Shown: positions 1 through 9,600, counted from the stretch's first letter. The stretch is DNA of 43,477 nt from Desulfosporosinus sp. BRH_c37 (GCA_001516045.1 LOEW01000013.1:1-43477), one strand, 5' to 3'. Numbers and translations are program-made. Notes: generated by a model from the sequence alone, not told the origin.

Positions 1-28
1 CTCCAGTACGATAGTCTCCAGTGGAGAG

Positions 29-181
29 TATCGCCGAAGCCGTGATCCCGAAAAGAGTACTTATCGGCGTAGGATAGGGTTTCGCCGTAGCTGCATATCC
101 CAAAAGGAAAACTTCGCGGCGAAGGATTAGTATCGCCGAAGCGCACGGCCCTAAATGAATACTTCGCGCGTAGGATGACTT
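29..181. repeat. Three 51-bp imperfect tandem repeats
   Basis: Units begin at 29, 80 and 131 with T(A/T)TCGCCG(A/T)AGC, exactly 51 bp apart. Each ends in an ACTT..CG.CG(A/T)AGGA block. A decayed fourth start may follow at about 182. Within a unit the TCGCCG and CGGCGA arms can pair, so each could form a hairpin. Although 51 is a multiple of three, the frame through the repeats has in-frame stops, so it is not coding. It precedes the dehydratase operon. Confidence 0.75.
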
Positions 182-200
182 ACGTCACAGAAGTCTCGAT

Positions 201-229
201 GTTCAACTTTAGTTGAACGGGTTCACTAT
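201..229. promoter_or_regulatory. Palindromic operator-like site, copy 1
   Basis: GTTCAACTTTAGTTGAAC is a near-perfect inverted repeat followed by GGGTTCACTA. The same composite (palindrome plus a GTTCACTA half-site) recurs at 22799-22826. Its position about 80 bp before the dehydratase start suggests binding by a dimeric regulator, which is not identified here. Confidence 0.5.
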
Positions 230-310
230 ATGGAGGTGATACAAGCTAGTCATATGCTAAGTCATCGGTTTGAGTTTTATAAATAAGCGTATTTTAAGGG
301 GAGGCAAATA

Positions 311-1462
311 ATGAGTATTGAGAATTATATTGAAAAATTTGCTGCCGCTGTAGCTTCTCCATACAATGAAGCTCATCGGCGGAAAGCACGAGGCCAAAAG
401 GTTATTGGCTGGCTGCTGTCTGATGTGCCAGAAGAGTTAATCCACGCAGCAGGGGCTTTTCCGGTAGGTATTTTGGGTTCTAACAGTAATATCCGTTTAG
501 CCGATACTCATCTCCAAGTGTGGGCTTGTTCTCTGATGCGCAGCTCACTGGAGATGGGTTTGCGTGGGGACCTTGATTTTTTGGACGGGATTCTAATTCC
601 CCATACCTGTGACACAACTAGAATGATGGTGGGTATTTGGCGTAAAAATTGTAAGACTCCCTATATCGAAAATTTCTTAATGCCTAGACAGGTCGACCGT
701 CCCAGTGCTCGAAAATATCTTATTGAAGAACTGGCTCGTTTAAAAACCAATCTGGAACAACAGACTGGAGAAGTTATCACTGAGGAAAAAATTCGTGCCT
801 CAATTCGAATATTTAACGAGAATCGGAGATTATTACGCCAGATGTTTGAAATCCACACCAATCACCCGGAGTTGATAACTTCACGTCAGGCATATACCAT
901 AATCAAAGCTGCGATGTATATGGATAAGGAGGAGCATAATCAACTTTTGCGTGAGCTGATTAAGGAAATGGAGCAAATATCAGTTAAAGCTTCAATTCAG
1001 GCCAGTTCTAAGATCAGACTTGTTATCTCAGGTGGGGTTTGGGAACCACCGGAGATTATGGATTTGATTGAAGAGTCGGGAGGCGTGGTTGTCGGCGATG
1101 ACTTATTGACTGGCGCACGATATATGGGGCCGGATGCTACTGAAGACGGAGATCCTTTAGAGGCTTTAGCGGATCGTCAGCTCAGAAAGATTCCTTTTGG
1201 TGGCTATGATAATCAGGAATACGAACGCCGGCGCTTCTTAGTGGATTTAATTCATAAGTCCAAAGCTCAGGGTATGATCTTTCTCCACCTTAAGTTCTGT
1301 GAACCGGAGAATTATGATTACAATGATATGCACGAGGCTTTGGATTCAGCAGGAATTCCCAATATGCGTATTGAGACTGAGTTTACTAATCCTTCCTTAG
1401 GTCAGATCAAGACCAGACTGGAAGCTTTTATTGAAATGATCGGGGGGGATTTATTTGAGTGA
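311..1462 (+). CDS. 2-hydroxyacyl-CoA dehydratase subunit (HgdA/HgdB/BcrC family)
   Basis: A 383-residue member of the 2-hydroxyglutaryl-CoA dehydratase / benzoyl-CoA reductase subunit family, cytoplasmic enzymes that bind a [4Fe-4S] cluster per subunit and perform ATP-primed radical dehydration or ring reduction. Three cysteines at family positions are visible: C73 (VWACSLMRS), C100 (PHTCDTTR) and C330 (KFCEPENYD). GGGGAGG lies just before the ATG. The gene overlaps the next dehydratase subunit by 8 bp, so the two are very probably translated together as a heterodimer. The activator ATPase (HgdC type) is not adjacent in this window. The substrate cannot be read from sequence; several such pairs in Firmicutes have no known substrate. 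Confidence 0.88.
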   Translation: MSIENYIEKFAAAVASPYNEAHRRKARGQKVIGWLLSDVPEELIHAAGAFPVGILGSNSNIRLADTHLQVWACSLMRSSLEMGLRGDLDFLDGILIPHTCDTTRMMVGIWRKNCKTPYIENFLMPRQVDRPSARKYLIEELARLKTNLEQQTGEVITEEKIRASIRIFNENRRLLRQMFEIHTNHPELITSRQAYTIIKAAMYMDKEEHNQLLRELIKEMEQISVKASIQASSKIRLVISGGVWEPPEIMDLIEESGGVVVGDDLLTGARYMGPDATEDGDPLEALADRQLRKIPFGGYDNQEYERRRFLVDLIHKSKAQGMIFLHLKFCEPENYDYNDMHEALDSAGIPNMRIETEFTNPSLGQIKTRLEAFIEMIGGDLFE

Positions 1463-2648
1463 GCCTTTCAAAACAGCAGGTCTTATGAAAGAATTAATGG
1501 CTAAATATTATGCTCGGGGTGAAGAATGCCGCCGAGAGGGAATTCCTGTAGTTTGGGTGACAGCTGTTTTTCCAGTCGAAATTGTTTATGCGATGGATCT
1601 TTTCCCATATTATCCAGAGAATTTTGGGGCCTTAGCCGCGGCTCGTAAAGTGGCTGATAAACTTTCTGAGGCAGCGGAACAACGGGGTTATTTTCAAGAC
1701 CTTTGCGGCTATGCCAGATGTGGACTAGGTGATGCATACACTTCTGAGCATTTGGTAGGAAAAATCCTGCCTCCGGATGTGCTTCTTTGCTGCAATACTC
1801 AGTGTGGCAGTTTGCCCAAGTGGTTTGAAGCGGCCGGCCGTTTTTATAACGCACCATATTTTCTTCTGGATTCACCCTTGATTGAAGACGTGGTATCTGA
1901 CCACAGTAAAAACTATGTTATTCATCAGCTTCAGGAGATGATCGAATTTCTTGAAGTTAAAACAAAGCGTCGTTTTAATTTCGACCGGCTCCAAGAAGTG
2001 TTGAAGCTATCCAATGAAGCTTGCCAACTCTGGAATGACTGTTTGGAAATGGCTGCTTTGAAACCCGCCCCGTTTGGTTTTTTTGACGCTTGTTTTCATA
2101 TGGCTCCGATCGTAACTTGGCGTGGTACGCAAATGGCCGTCGACTATTATCGCCAATTAAAACAAGAACTTGATGAACGAGTTGAGAAAAAAATCTATGC
2201 GATTCCTAATGAGCAGTATAAAATTTACTTTGACCATATTCCAGTATGGCCACGGTTACGCTGGTTCTCAAATATGTTTGCTGAAAATAATGCTCTGGTG
2301 GTTGCGTCCCAGTATACCCATTCCTGGGCCATGAAATTTGACCTCGCTCGTCCGCTGCAAACGTTGGCGGAACAATATGCTGAGTCATTTGTCAACCGCG
2401 GATTTGACTATCGGGTAAAACTAAAATTGGATTTCATAAAACATTACAACTGTGACGGTTTTGTTCTGTTCTCTAATCGCAGTTGTAAGCCCAACTCTTT
2501 TGGTCTTTATGACAAAAGTAAACAAATCACTGAACTCACCGGTCTACCCGGTGTGGTCTTTGAGGCTGATATGTCGGATACGCGATTTTTACAAGAGGGA
2601 CAAATCCAAGAGTTACTTCAGGCCTTTTTCGGGCGTCTGGGACATTAA
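1455..2648 (+). CDS. 2-hydroxyacyl-CoA dehydratase second subunit
   Basis: A 397-residue partner subunit of the same family, starting at TTG inside the end of the upstream gene with a G-rich ribosome site (CGGGGGGGAT). Cysteines likely to ligate Fe-S are C84 and C89 (LCGYARCG), C112/C113 and C117 (LCCNTQCG), and C344 (NRSCKPN). The closing GVVFEADMSDTR resembles the family's terminal motif. An intrinsic terminator follows at 2710. A 55-codon near-copy of residues 70-124 lies at 4349-4517, so a paralogous copy once existed nearby. The name rests on family resemblance; the reaction is unknown. Confidence 0.87.
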   Translation: MSEPFKTAGLMKELMAKYYARGEECRREGIPVVWVTAVFPVEIVYAMDLFPYYPENFGALAAARKVADKLSEAAEQRGYFQDLCGYARCGLGDAYTSEHLVGKILPPDVLLCCNTQCGSLPKWFEAAGRFYNAPYFLLDSPLIEDVVSDHSKNYVIHQLQEMIEFLEVKTKRRFNFDRLQEVLKLSNEACQLWNDCLEMAALKPAPFGFFDACFHMAPIVTWRGTQMAVDYYRQLKQELDERVEKKIYAIPNEQYKIYFDHIPVWPRLRWFSNMFAENNALVVASQYTHSWAMKFDLARPLQTLAEQYAESFVNRGFDYRVKLKLDFIKHYNCDGFVLFSNRSCKPNSFGLYDKSKQITELTGLPGVVFEADMSDTRFLQEGQIQELLQAFFGRLGH

Positions 2649-2709
2649 GAATAGACGGAAGAACAAACCAACTCTATATTGCGGACAACAGAGTTGCGAT
2701 AATCATGTA

Positions 2710-2755
2710 TCCACTGCCGGCCTTCTGCAAGGAGATCAGCAGTGGATTTTTGTTA
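2710..2755 (+). terminator. Terminator after dehydratase pair
   Basis: TCCACTGC and GCAGTGGA pair around a CTTCTGCAAGG-containing loop, followed by TTTTTGTT. The loop sequence recurs in the terminator at 4532. Confidence 0.75.
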
Positions 2756-2778
2756 GATTATTTTAGAAATTAAATATA

Positions 2779-3393
2779 TTGAATTATCAGGATGACAGGC
2801 TTGAATTTTTGCGCGTTCAGATTCAACCGCATTTTTTGTTTAATACCCTGAATACGGTTATGGGCTTTTGCATCAGTGACCCGCAAAAGGCCTACCACCT
2901 GCTGGATGACTTTGCCTACTATCTGAGAGGCAAGTTCGATTTTAAAAGTATTGACGAACCCATTCTGCTGAGTATGGAAATGGATCTGGTTACATCCTAT
3001 TTGAGCATTGAAAAGGCTAGATTCGGTGACAAGCTGGCCTACAGCCTTGAGCTGGAGGACGATGTCAATGTCAACCTTGCTATTCAGCCTCTGGTGGAAA
3101 ATGCGGTAAAGCATGGGGTGGATAAGAAGCTTTCCGGCGGCAGGATTGATATAGGCGTCAGAAAAACAGACACCGGTTACGCTGTTTATGTTGAGGATAA
3201 CGGGGTTGGCATGAGCAGCGAAAAAGTCGGCGCTATTTTTGAAGTTGAAGGTAATAGCCAAGGCATAGGGCTGAAGAATGTCAACGAGCGCTTAAGGCTT
3301 CATTACGGAAAAGGGCTTGAGGTGGAAAGCAAGCCGGGGAAAGGGACCCGGGTCAGTTTCGAAGTTCCTTCAATGCCAACAAGGGGGAGATGA
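2779..3393 (+). pseudogene. LytS-type histidine kinase, 5'-truncated remnant
   Basis: The translation begins abruptly at the His_kinase box (QIQPHFLFNTLN, about residue 20, phospho-accepting His in PHF) and runs through a complete HATPase domain: N-box QPLVENAVKHG, G1 box EDNGVGM, and a GIGLKNVNERL segment. The N-terminal sensor and membrane segments expected in the LytS family are missing. A stop codon lies just upstream (2764), and the only nearby start is a TTG with no ribosome site. I read this as the 3' part of a kinase gene joined to the preceding terminator region. A soluble protein could in principle still be made. It is followed by its response regulator partner. Confidence 0.75.
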
Positions 3394-3397
3394 AGTG

Positions 3398-3661
3398 ATG
3401 AAAATCCGGACCATACTGGTTGATGATGAAGAAATGGCGCTTGTTAATCTAAAATTTGCTCTGGAAGAATATCAGGATATTGATGTTATAGCCCAGTTTA
3501 CCGACCCACTCGAAGCCATAGAACAGATTGGTGAACTGCAGCCTGAGGCGGTGTTCTTGGATATAGATATGCCGGGCATCAACGGCCTGGAAGCGGCGCT
3601 GGAAATAAATAACGAATTCCCCCTGGCTGCCGTGGTCTTTGTTACAGCTTACAATCAATAG
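3398..3661 (+). pseudogene. Response regulator receiver domain, truncated
   Basis: This starts at ATG after an AAGGGGGAGATG ribosome site, five bases after the kinase stop. The 87 residues carry a receiver domain: D9/D10, phospho-acceptor D55 in FLDIDMPG, and T83 in FVTAYNQ. The domain ends there at TAG, before the conserved Lys, the last receiver strands and the LytTR DNA-binding domain expected with a LytS kinase. The reading frame continues after the TAG directly into Ig-like domain sequence, so the stop is at or beside a recombination joint. Confidence 0.8.
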
Positions 3662-3664
3662 TGT

Positions 3665-4345
3665 AGTGTAGCTGAGAACAAGGCCTGGCAAATAAAATTC
3701 AGCCAGGAGATGGACACCTCCACCCTTACCGAAAGCAGCATCTTTATCTGTCGGACAGGAACCGGAGAAAAACACCCGCTTGTCCTCGGAGTAGCTAATG
3801 GTGGCACTACGGTAACGCTGACACCCACCCAGCCCTTTATCAGGGGTGGAAGCTACGAGCTCTATTTGAACTGTTCCATCAAGAGCAAGGGCGGGAAAGC
3901 ACTGGCCCAGGCTATGCGAATGCCTTTCACTATCTTTGCTCCGCCCCCGGACAACAGCCGGTACACGCTCTGGACCGGTTCCATGCCGGCGAGCGTGGCT
4001 CCGGACAAGGAGTGGCAGATAGATTTCAGCCGGGAGATTGACGTCTCCACCCTTGCAGACACCACAATCTTCATCTGCAAGGCGGGGACTGGGGAGCGGC
4101 ATCGGGTAACCGTCGGAGTTGCAAGCGGGCCGGATAACCGGGCCACGGCTGTACGAGTGACACCCGTCCAGCCCTATACCGGCGGTGGCAGTTATGTGCT
4201 TTATATTGAAAAGAGCCTGAAGAGCAAAAGCGACTTCTTCCTGCGCCAAGGTATACGGTTGCCTTTCCTGGTCAGTATAAAACAACCGCTGTCCCGGACG
4301 GCATTAAAGCAGAGGCGTTTGCCGGCCCTACGGCAATATGGCCAT
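3665..4345 (+). pseudogene. Remnant of surface protein with two SbsA/Big-type Ig-like domains
   Basis: In the frame of the preceding receiver, the sequence encodes two homologous blocks of about 100 residues. Each has a KxWQIxFSxEID/MDxSTLxxxxIFICxxGTGE..H opening and a VTPxQPxxxGGSYxLYIxxSLKSK closing, typical of Ig-like domains in secreted S-layer or cell-surface proteins. There is no start codon, ribosome site or signal peptide. After about 4285 the homologous frame continues as VPDGIKAEAFAGPTAIW in another frame and then stops. Base composition is visibly more GC-rich than the flanks, suggesting a different origin. It is probably an internal fragment of a large surface protein. Confidence 0.65.
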
Positions 4346-4348
4346 GAC

Positions 4349-4517
4349 TTTCTGAGGCAGCGGAACAGCTGGGATATTTTCAGGACCTTTGCGGCTATGC
4401 CAGATGTGGACTAGGTGATGCTTATACTTCTGAGCATCTGGTAGGAAAGATCCTGCCTCCGGATGTGCTTCTTTGCTGTAATACCCAGTGTGGCAGTTTG
4501 CCCAAGTGGTTTCTATA
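4349..4517 (+). pseudogene. Internal fragment of a second 2-hydroxyacyl-CoA dehydratase subunit
   Basis: The frame reads from LSEAAEQLGYFQDLC to CNTQCGSLPKWF, matching residues about 70-124 of the protein at 1455-2648 nearly residue for residue, with many silent base differences. Both ends break off sharply: GC-rich Ig-like sequence on the left, and on the right a jump straight to a copy of the terminator seen at 2710. It is therefore a scar of a diverged paralogue with a large internal deletion, not a functional gene. Confidence 0.88.
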
Positions 4518-4531
4518 TCATGAATCAAGCT

Positions 4532-4566
4532 GCTGGTCTTCTGCAAGGAGACCAGCATAGTATTTT
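4532..4566 (+). terminator. Terminator, copy of the one at 2710
   Basis: GCTGGTCT and AGACCAGC form a perfect 8-bp stem around TCTGCAAGG, followed by ATAGTATTTT. The CTTCTGCAAGGAGA core matches the terminator after the dehydratase pair. Confidence 0.65.
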
Positions 4567-4583
4567 AGTCCGCCAATCAAAAT

Positions 4584-4625
4584 AATGAGCTTCACGGTAA
4601 TACGCGAAGCTCATGTTACTTTTTC
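4584..4625. terminator. Bidirectional terminator
   Basis: ATGAGCTTC and GAAGCTCAT pair with a 13-base loop. The plus strand then runs into GTTACTTTTT and the minus strand into ATTATTTTG. It can end both the remnant region and the leftward alcohol dehydrogenase gene. Confidence 0.65.
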
Positions 4626-4677
4626 ACGAAGTCTAAGTAACGAAGTCGATGAAAGAGCCGACGGTAGCGACGTAGCT

Positions 4678-5850
4678 CTAGAATGCTGCTTTAAAGAGGC
4701 TAATAACATCTTCAACAAAGCCTTGTCTTGGATTTGTAAAAGAACAGATATCTTTTAAGGCATTCTGAGAGAGGATTTCAAAATCACTTTCCTTTAGTCC
4801 CATCTCACTTAATCTGCTAGGGATTTCGATTTTGGAACTTAAATTTTTAATTGAGTCAATAATTAAGTCGATAGCTTGAGATCTGTTATGGGTTATGGTT
4901 CCCATGGCTTCACATAATTGCATAATTCTTTGTTCAGGTATAGAAACGGAATTAAACTCAAAAACATAAGGTAGTAAGACGGCATTATAGCAACCATGGG
5001 TTTGATGATAAAATCCACCTAATTGATGTGCCATACTATGTACATATCCCAATCCTGCATTATTAAAAGCCATGCCAGCCATAATATTTGCAAACATCAT
5101 CTTTTCTCTGGCTTCCAAATCATTGCCATTCTCATATGCCCTGGGAAGATACTCAAAAGCTAGTCTTATTGCTTCAAGTGCTAACGAATCTGTAATAGGT
5201 GAAGCTTCAGTCGATACAAAAGCTTCTATGGCATGTGAAACAACATCAATACCTGAGCTGGCAGTAACTTCTTTGGGCATTGTTGTCATAAATATAGGGT
5301 CGTTAACTGAAATAAATGGAGTTAAATAAGGCGAACCGATTGTCATTTTTACTTTTCTGGAATTATCTATTATTATGGCGTACATTGATAATTCTGCCGC
5401 AGATCCTGCGGTAGTATTGATGGCAATTTGCGGTATAGCAGGTTTGGTTAATTTGTTATATCCTTCATAGTCAATGATTGAACCGCCATTTGTGGCTACT
5501 GTAGCGATTGCTTTGGCACAGTCATGATTTGTTCCGCCGCCGATGGAAATGATTAATTTGTAGTCTCGTTTTAAGACATTAAGTCCTTTTTCCAGATAAG
5601 TTAGGCCGTCCTCTACAAAAGAAACAGTAGGGTTTGGATGTAATATCCCATCAAAAATATCATAAAAAATGAATAGATTCTTTAAGATTTTTTCCACATT
5701 TTCAACATATCCAAGACTTATCATGTTTTTATCAGTAACAATGAGTACTTTGCTAAGCTTCCATGATAATAATTCATTGGGAAGGTCTTTGATAGCACCA
5801 ATACCGATAAGATTTGTTTTTGGTAAAATAAAATTATGAGTGTTTTCCAA
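4678..5850 (-). CDS. Iron-containing alcohol dehydrogenase
   Basis: A 390-residue group III (Fe-dependent) alcohol dehydrogenase, normal length, cytoplasmic, NAD(P)-linked. The nucleotide-binding loop is GGGTNHDCAK (residues 105-113); most relatives have GGGSxxDxAK, so Thr replaces Ser. Metal ligands are visible at D202 and H206 (GIDVVSHAIEAF), H271 (GYVHSMAH) and H285 (THGCYNA), with the same spacing as in FucO. Translation starts at TTG after a good GGAGGG site; no ATG is better placed. It stands alone with its own terminator. The substrate is not predictable; butanol, 1,3-propanediol and lactaldehyde enzymes share this fold. Confidence 0.92.
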   Translation of the reverse strand: MENTHNFILPKTNLIGIGAIKDLPNELLSWKLSKVLIVTDKNMISLGYVENVEKILKNLFIFYDIFDGILHPNPTVSFVEDGLTYLEKGLNVLKRDYKLIISIGGGTNHDCAKAIATVATNGGSIIDYEGYNKLTKPAIPQIAINTTAGSAAELSMYAIIIDNSRKVKMTIGSPYLTPFISVNDPIFMTTMPKEVTASSGIDVVSHAIEAFVSTEASPITDSLALEAIRLAFEYLPRAYENGNDLEAREKMMFANIMAGMAFNNAGLGYVHSMAHQLGGFYHQTHGCYNAVLLPYVFEFNSVSIPEQRIMQLCEAMGTITHNRSQAIDLIIDSIKNLSSKIEIPSRLSEMGLKESDFEILSQNALKDICSFTNPRQGFVEDVISLFKAAF

Positions 5851-5948
5851 CTAGCGCACCCTCCGTTATCGTTAATCAATAATGATGTTGGAAATTGTAA
5901 TTTATTTTTAAGTATTATGCTTTAACTGCTGTACTTAACCGTTCTAAT

Positions 5949-6428
5949 TTATTTAGATTCTACTCCTCTTGTTTTATATTCTATGAAACTATTTAATTTA
6001 TAAAAACCCCATGTGGCTATTGAAAACCAAACTGAAAAACCAAGTAAAGGTAATATAATCCTACTAACGGATTTCAAGATACCCAAATCGATCACCATAT
6101 TATAATACAATACAGAAAAAAAGATCCCGCCACCAACGAAAATATAGTTTAAAGGTTTTTGTATTGGTAAAAAATAGAAATATAATATGAAAAATATTGA
6201 CCATGTTATATTGGCAAAAATATGTACGCCTATCAATCCAAATGGTCCGTAATTTATCCAAGAATATAATCCAGTGACATATCCAAAACCATGCACTATA
6301 ACATCCATCATTCCACCAAAAATGATTCCATAAATAGACAAACGTTGAATTTCTTTTCTCGGTACATTCGCAATTAGGATTAATGCAAAAACTACTGTAT
6401 AGATTGGATAGATAAAGTATTTGGGCAT
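5949..6428 (-). CDS. Small multi-pass membrane protein (CBO0543-like)
   Basis: A 159-residue protein with about five hydrophobic helices (residues 5-20, 28-45, 58-86, 92-112, 122-145) and basic loops such as NVPRKEIQR. An AAGGAG site lies 8 bases before the ATG. No catalytic motif is visible. It resembles the CBO0543 family of uncharacterised Firmicute membrane proteins, by memory only. It lies upstream of and in the same direction as the alcohol dehydrogenase, about 100 bp apart, so co-transcription is possible but not shown. Confidence 0.65.
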   Translation of the reverse strand: MPKYFIYPIYTVVFALILIANVPRKEIQRLSIYGIIFGGMMDVIVHGFGYVTGLYSWINYGPFGLIGVHIFANITWSIFFILYFYFLPIQKPLNYIFVGGGIFFSVLYYNMVIDLGILKSVSRIILPLLGFSVWFSIATWGFYKLNSFIEYKTRGVESK

Positions 6429-6587
6429 GCTGCTATCTCCTTTTGATAACCGGATATAGGATTAGAATGTGCTATATCCATGGGTAATATTCTTCGCGGC
6501 CAAAGCAAGCTACCCGTTTTAGGGTGGCTTCCTTTGACGTGAGGTGTTAAGATAATTAAGGAAAAAGGAGGGGTACCGGAGGTTAAA

Positions 6588-6593
6588 ATGTAA
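6588..6593 (+). other. Minimal start-stop codon pair
   Basis: GGAGG is followed at ideal spacing by ATG TAA, 32 bases before the dynamin start. Start-stop pairs can hold ribosomes on leaders. This could also be chance or the relic of an earlier start. The 6480-6560 stretch before it holds an imperfect hairpin (GCTACCC/GGGTGGC). Confidence 0.3.
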
Positions 6594-6625
6594 AATAATA
6601 AGCCGAAATGTATATGGGGGTAAAT

Positions 6626-9600
6626 ATGAGAAGTACTTCAGAACTTAGTCAAGTTGACCTAGATTCGCTGCTGAGGAATCTCTATGAAACTTTAAAAGAG
6701 TCTGGAGACGAGCAAAATGCTCAGATTCTCCACACCCTTAGAATAAAACTTGAAAGTCAAGAGGTTACTGTAGCGAGCTATGGCTATGTTTCCTCAGGCA
6801 AATCTAGGTTACTGAACGTTTTAATGGATGAGGATAATCTCCTGCCGGTAAGTCCGCTGTCTTCTAGTATGAATTCAGTGTACATCAGACCGGGTAAATC
6901 AGCAGATATCGGGTTATGGCCAAAGAACAAGCCCTATACCAGGGTTACTTTACCGGAGCGAGATCAGTTTCATGCCTTGTGTCAGGACATAAGTTTAGAA
7001 AGTTTGGAGCTCTTTTGGGAGACCCCGGAGGGTTTGAGTTTTATTGACACTCCCGGAATTGATTCAATCGAGAGCGGGAATAAACAGGCGGAAAATTCGG
7101 CACTACTCTTGGCAGATCTCGTGATTTACGTAGCGGATTACAATCATGTTGAGTCTCAGGCAAATTTTAGTTTTCTTAAAACCCTGCAAACTCGTGAGAT
7201 TCCCTATCTACTGATCGTTAATCAAGTAGATAAACATATCGGCTTGGAGCTTTCTTTGACCGATTTTCATACTAGGCTAACTCAGGGCTTGAAACAATGG
7301 GACTTGAAACCGGTAAGGATATATTTTACCAGTTTATTAGACGATAAACACCCCGAGTGCCAATTAGAGCAGTTGAAAAAAATGTTAGCTGAGTTGCGAA
7401 TAGGAGGACAGGAGCTTGTAGTTTCAACAGTCATTCGTTCTGTACGCCAGGTAATACATCGCCATAGCGAATTTTTCTTGCAAGAGCAAGAGGCTCTTCG
7501 AGAGCTTCAGCTTGGGGTCAAAGAACAAGCCATTAATGAGCAGGAGACCTTGTTAGCTTTTCATGATTTGGAAAAACAAATTGAAACCTTAACAGCTTTG
7601 GCTGAAACCATCGATTCAGAAACTATGGTAGAGATAAACAAGCTCTTAAGCAATGCCCCCTTGTTTAGTTTTGAAATGAGGGAACTAGCGAAACGTTTAC
7701 TCGCCTCTTGCCAGCCTGGTTTTAAAGCTGGATTTTTTGCTAGTTCAGCTAAAACAAAATCCGAGCAGGACCGACGCCTTAATAAACTTCACGCCGAACT
7801 TGTAACGCGGTCAGAAGCAAACATAACTTGGCATTTGCGCAAGATTTTAGCGGAAATACCCGCTCGTTATGACCTGCCAATTGAAAACTATTGTGATCAG
7901 GTATCTCAAATGAACGTCTGGTTTGAACCTGAACTTTTGCTTCAAACGATACTTCCTGGGGCACTGGTTTCCGGAGAATATGTCATGAATTATACCAGCG
8001 ACTTAGCCACTTCTCTCAAGTCAATTTTTCGGCAAAGCAGTAAAGTTTGGATTGAACGCGTTCAAGAAGCGGCAATCCTGAAAACTCGTCGGGAATTACC
8101 GAGCCTTCAAGAACAATTAGAGGATCACAGACGAATGCTTGGGTCATTTGCCGAGTTAAGAAGACTTGATATGCTTCACGACAATCATATTGCTGAACTG
8201 ATAGCACCTTGGGAGCAGGCAATTTCTCGATTTGCGCAAGATCGTTTCTGGGCAGACCATAAGTTACCTGACTCGAACAAAGTTAAAGGTTCAGAGGCGA
8301 GTCGTCAGCAAGGGTACATTGGACTTCAAGGGCATTTTAATTCTTCCAAGAACGAATTATCCGAGGTTAAAACTAATAAGTTTCCCTCCTCGGCAAGAAG
8401 GGGACACCCGAAACTCTGGGAAACTGTACAAAACCTAACGAGCTGCTCTGAGTTAGTAACCCCCTTGCCAGGTTTTAGCTTAAAGGTAAACTCTCTACGC
8501 CAAAGGGCGGCTCGCTTGGAGAATAATTTATTTTCAGTCGCCCTTTTTGGTGCTTTTAGCGCGGGAAAATCATCTTTGGCTAATGCTTTGTTAGGAGATT
8601 CAGTGCTCCCAGTTTCTCCAAATCCCACTACTGCCACCATCAATAAGATTTTACCTCCAACTGATCGATATTCTCATGGCACGACCAAGGTAAAATTAAA
8701 GAGTCTCCCTGATCTGACCACTGATGTATTATCGTCCTTAGCAGTGTTCGGGTTAACCGCAATAGACTTATCACAAGCTTTACTTCAGATCTCCAGCTTA
8801 GACACCCAAGATGTACCGCTCGAAGCAAAACCGCACCTGAGTTTTCTAAGGGCTGTCGCGCGCAACCAATCTTCTTTACTGGAGCACTTAGGCGAAGAGT
8901 TAACCGTTGAGTACCAACATTTTCGTGATTTTGTCGTTTCAGAGGATAAGGCCTGTTTTGTGGAAGGCATCGAGCTATACTTTTCCTGCCCGTTAACAGA
9001 ATTAGGGGTAGTACTGGTGGATACGCCCGGCTCTAATTCTACGAATGTCCGTCATACCAACGTAGCTTTTGATTATATAAAAAATGCCGATGCAGTACTG
9101 TTTGTCACTTACTATAACAACCCCTTCTGTAAGGCGGATGCCCAATTTCTTTCTCAATTAGGTAAGGTTAAAGACACCTTCGAAATGGACAAGCTGTTTT
9201 TCCTTGTTAATGCCTCTGATTTGGCCGAAACACCTGAGGAATTGACTCTTGTCCTTAAGTACGTGGAACAAAATTTACGAGCTAGTGATATTATCCAACC
9301 ACGGCTATTTCCGGTTTCCAGTCAGTTGGCCCTTTGGGCAAAGTTATCTTCTGCAGGGCACCTTCAGCCCGAAGCAGTACAGTTGTATCGCCAGCGCCTT
9401 AAGCTTAGTTCGGCGGAAAATCTCCCGGAAACAGAAAAGGGCCTGCTTGATTCCGGGCTAAAACTCTTTGAAACAAGTTTCTACGGCTTTATCGAAGAAG
9501 AATTGGTAAACTTAGCTGTAGAAGCTGCCAATAAAGAAATTCAAAGGATTTTAGACTCCGTAGATGGCTTATTGGAAGCAGCCAAATCTGATGCTTCGCA

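Noticed and set aside
29..181. CRISPR array
   Set aside because: Similarity runs through whole 51-bp units with no unique spacers, and no cas gene is present.
1501..1875. Long minus-strand open frame inside the dehydratase gene, with a similar one at 4328-4558
   Set aside because: Both are mirror images of the duplicated dehydratase coding sequence; no ribosome site, and codon pattern follows the plus strand.
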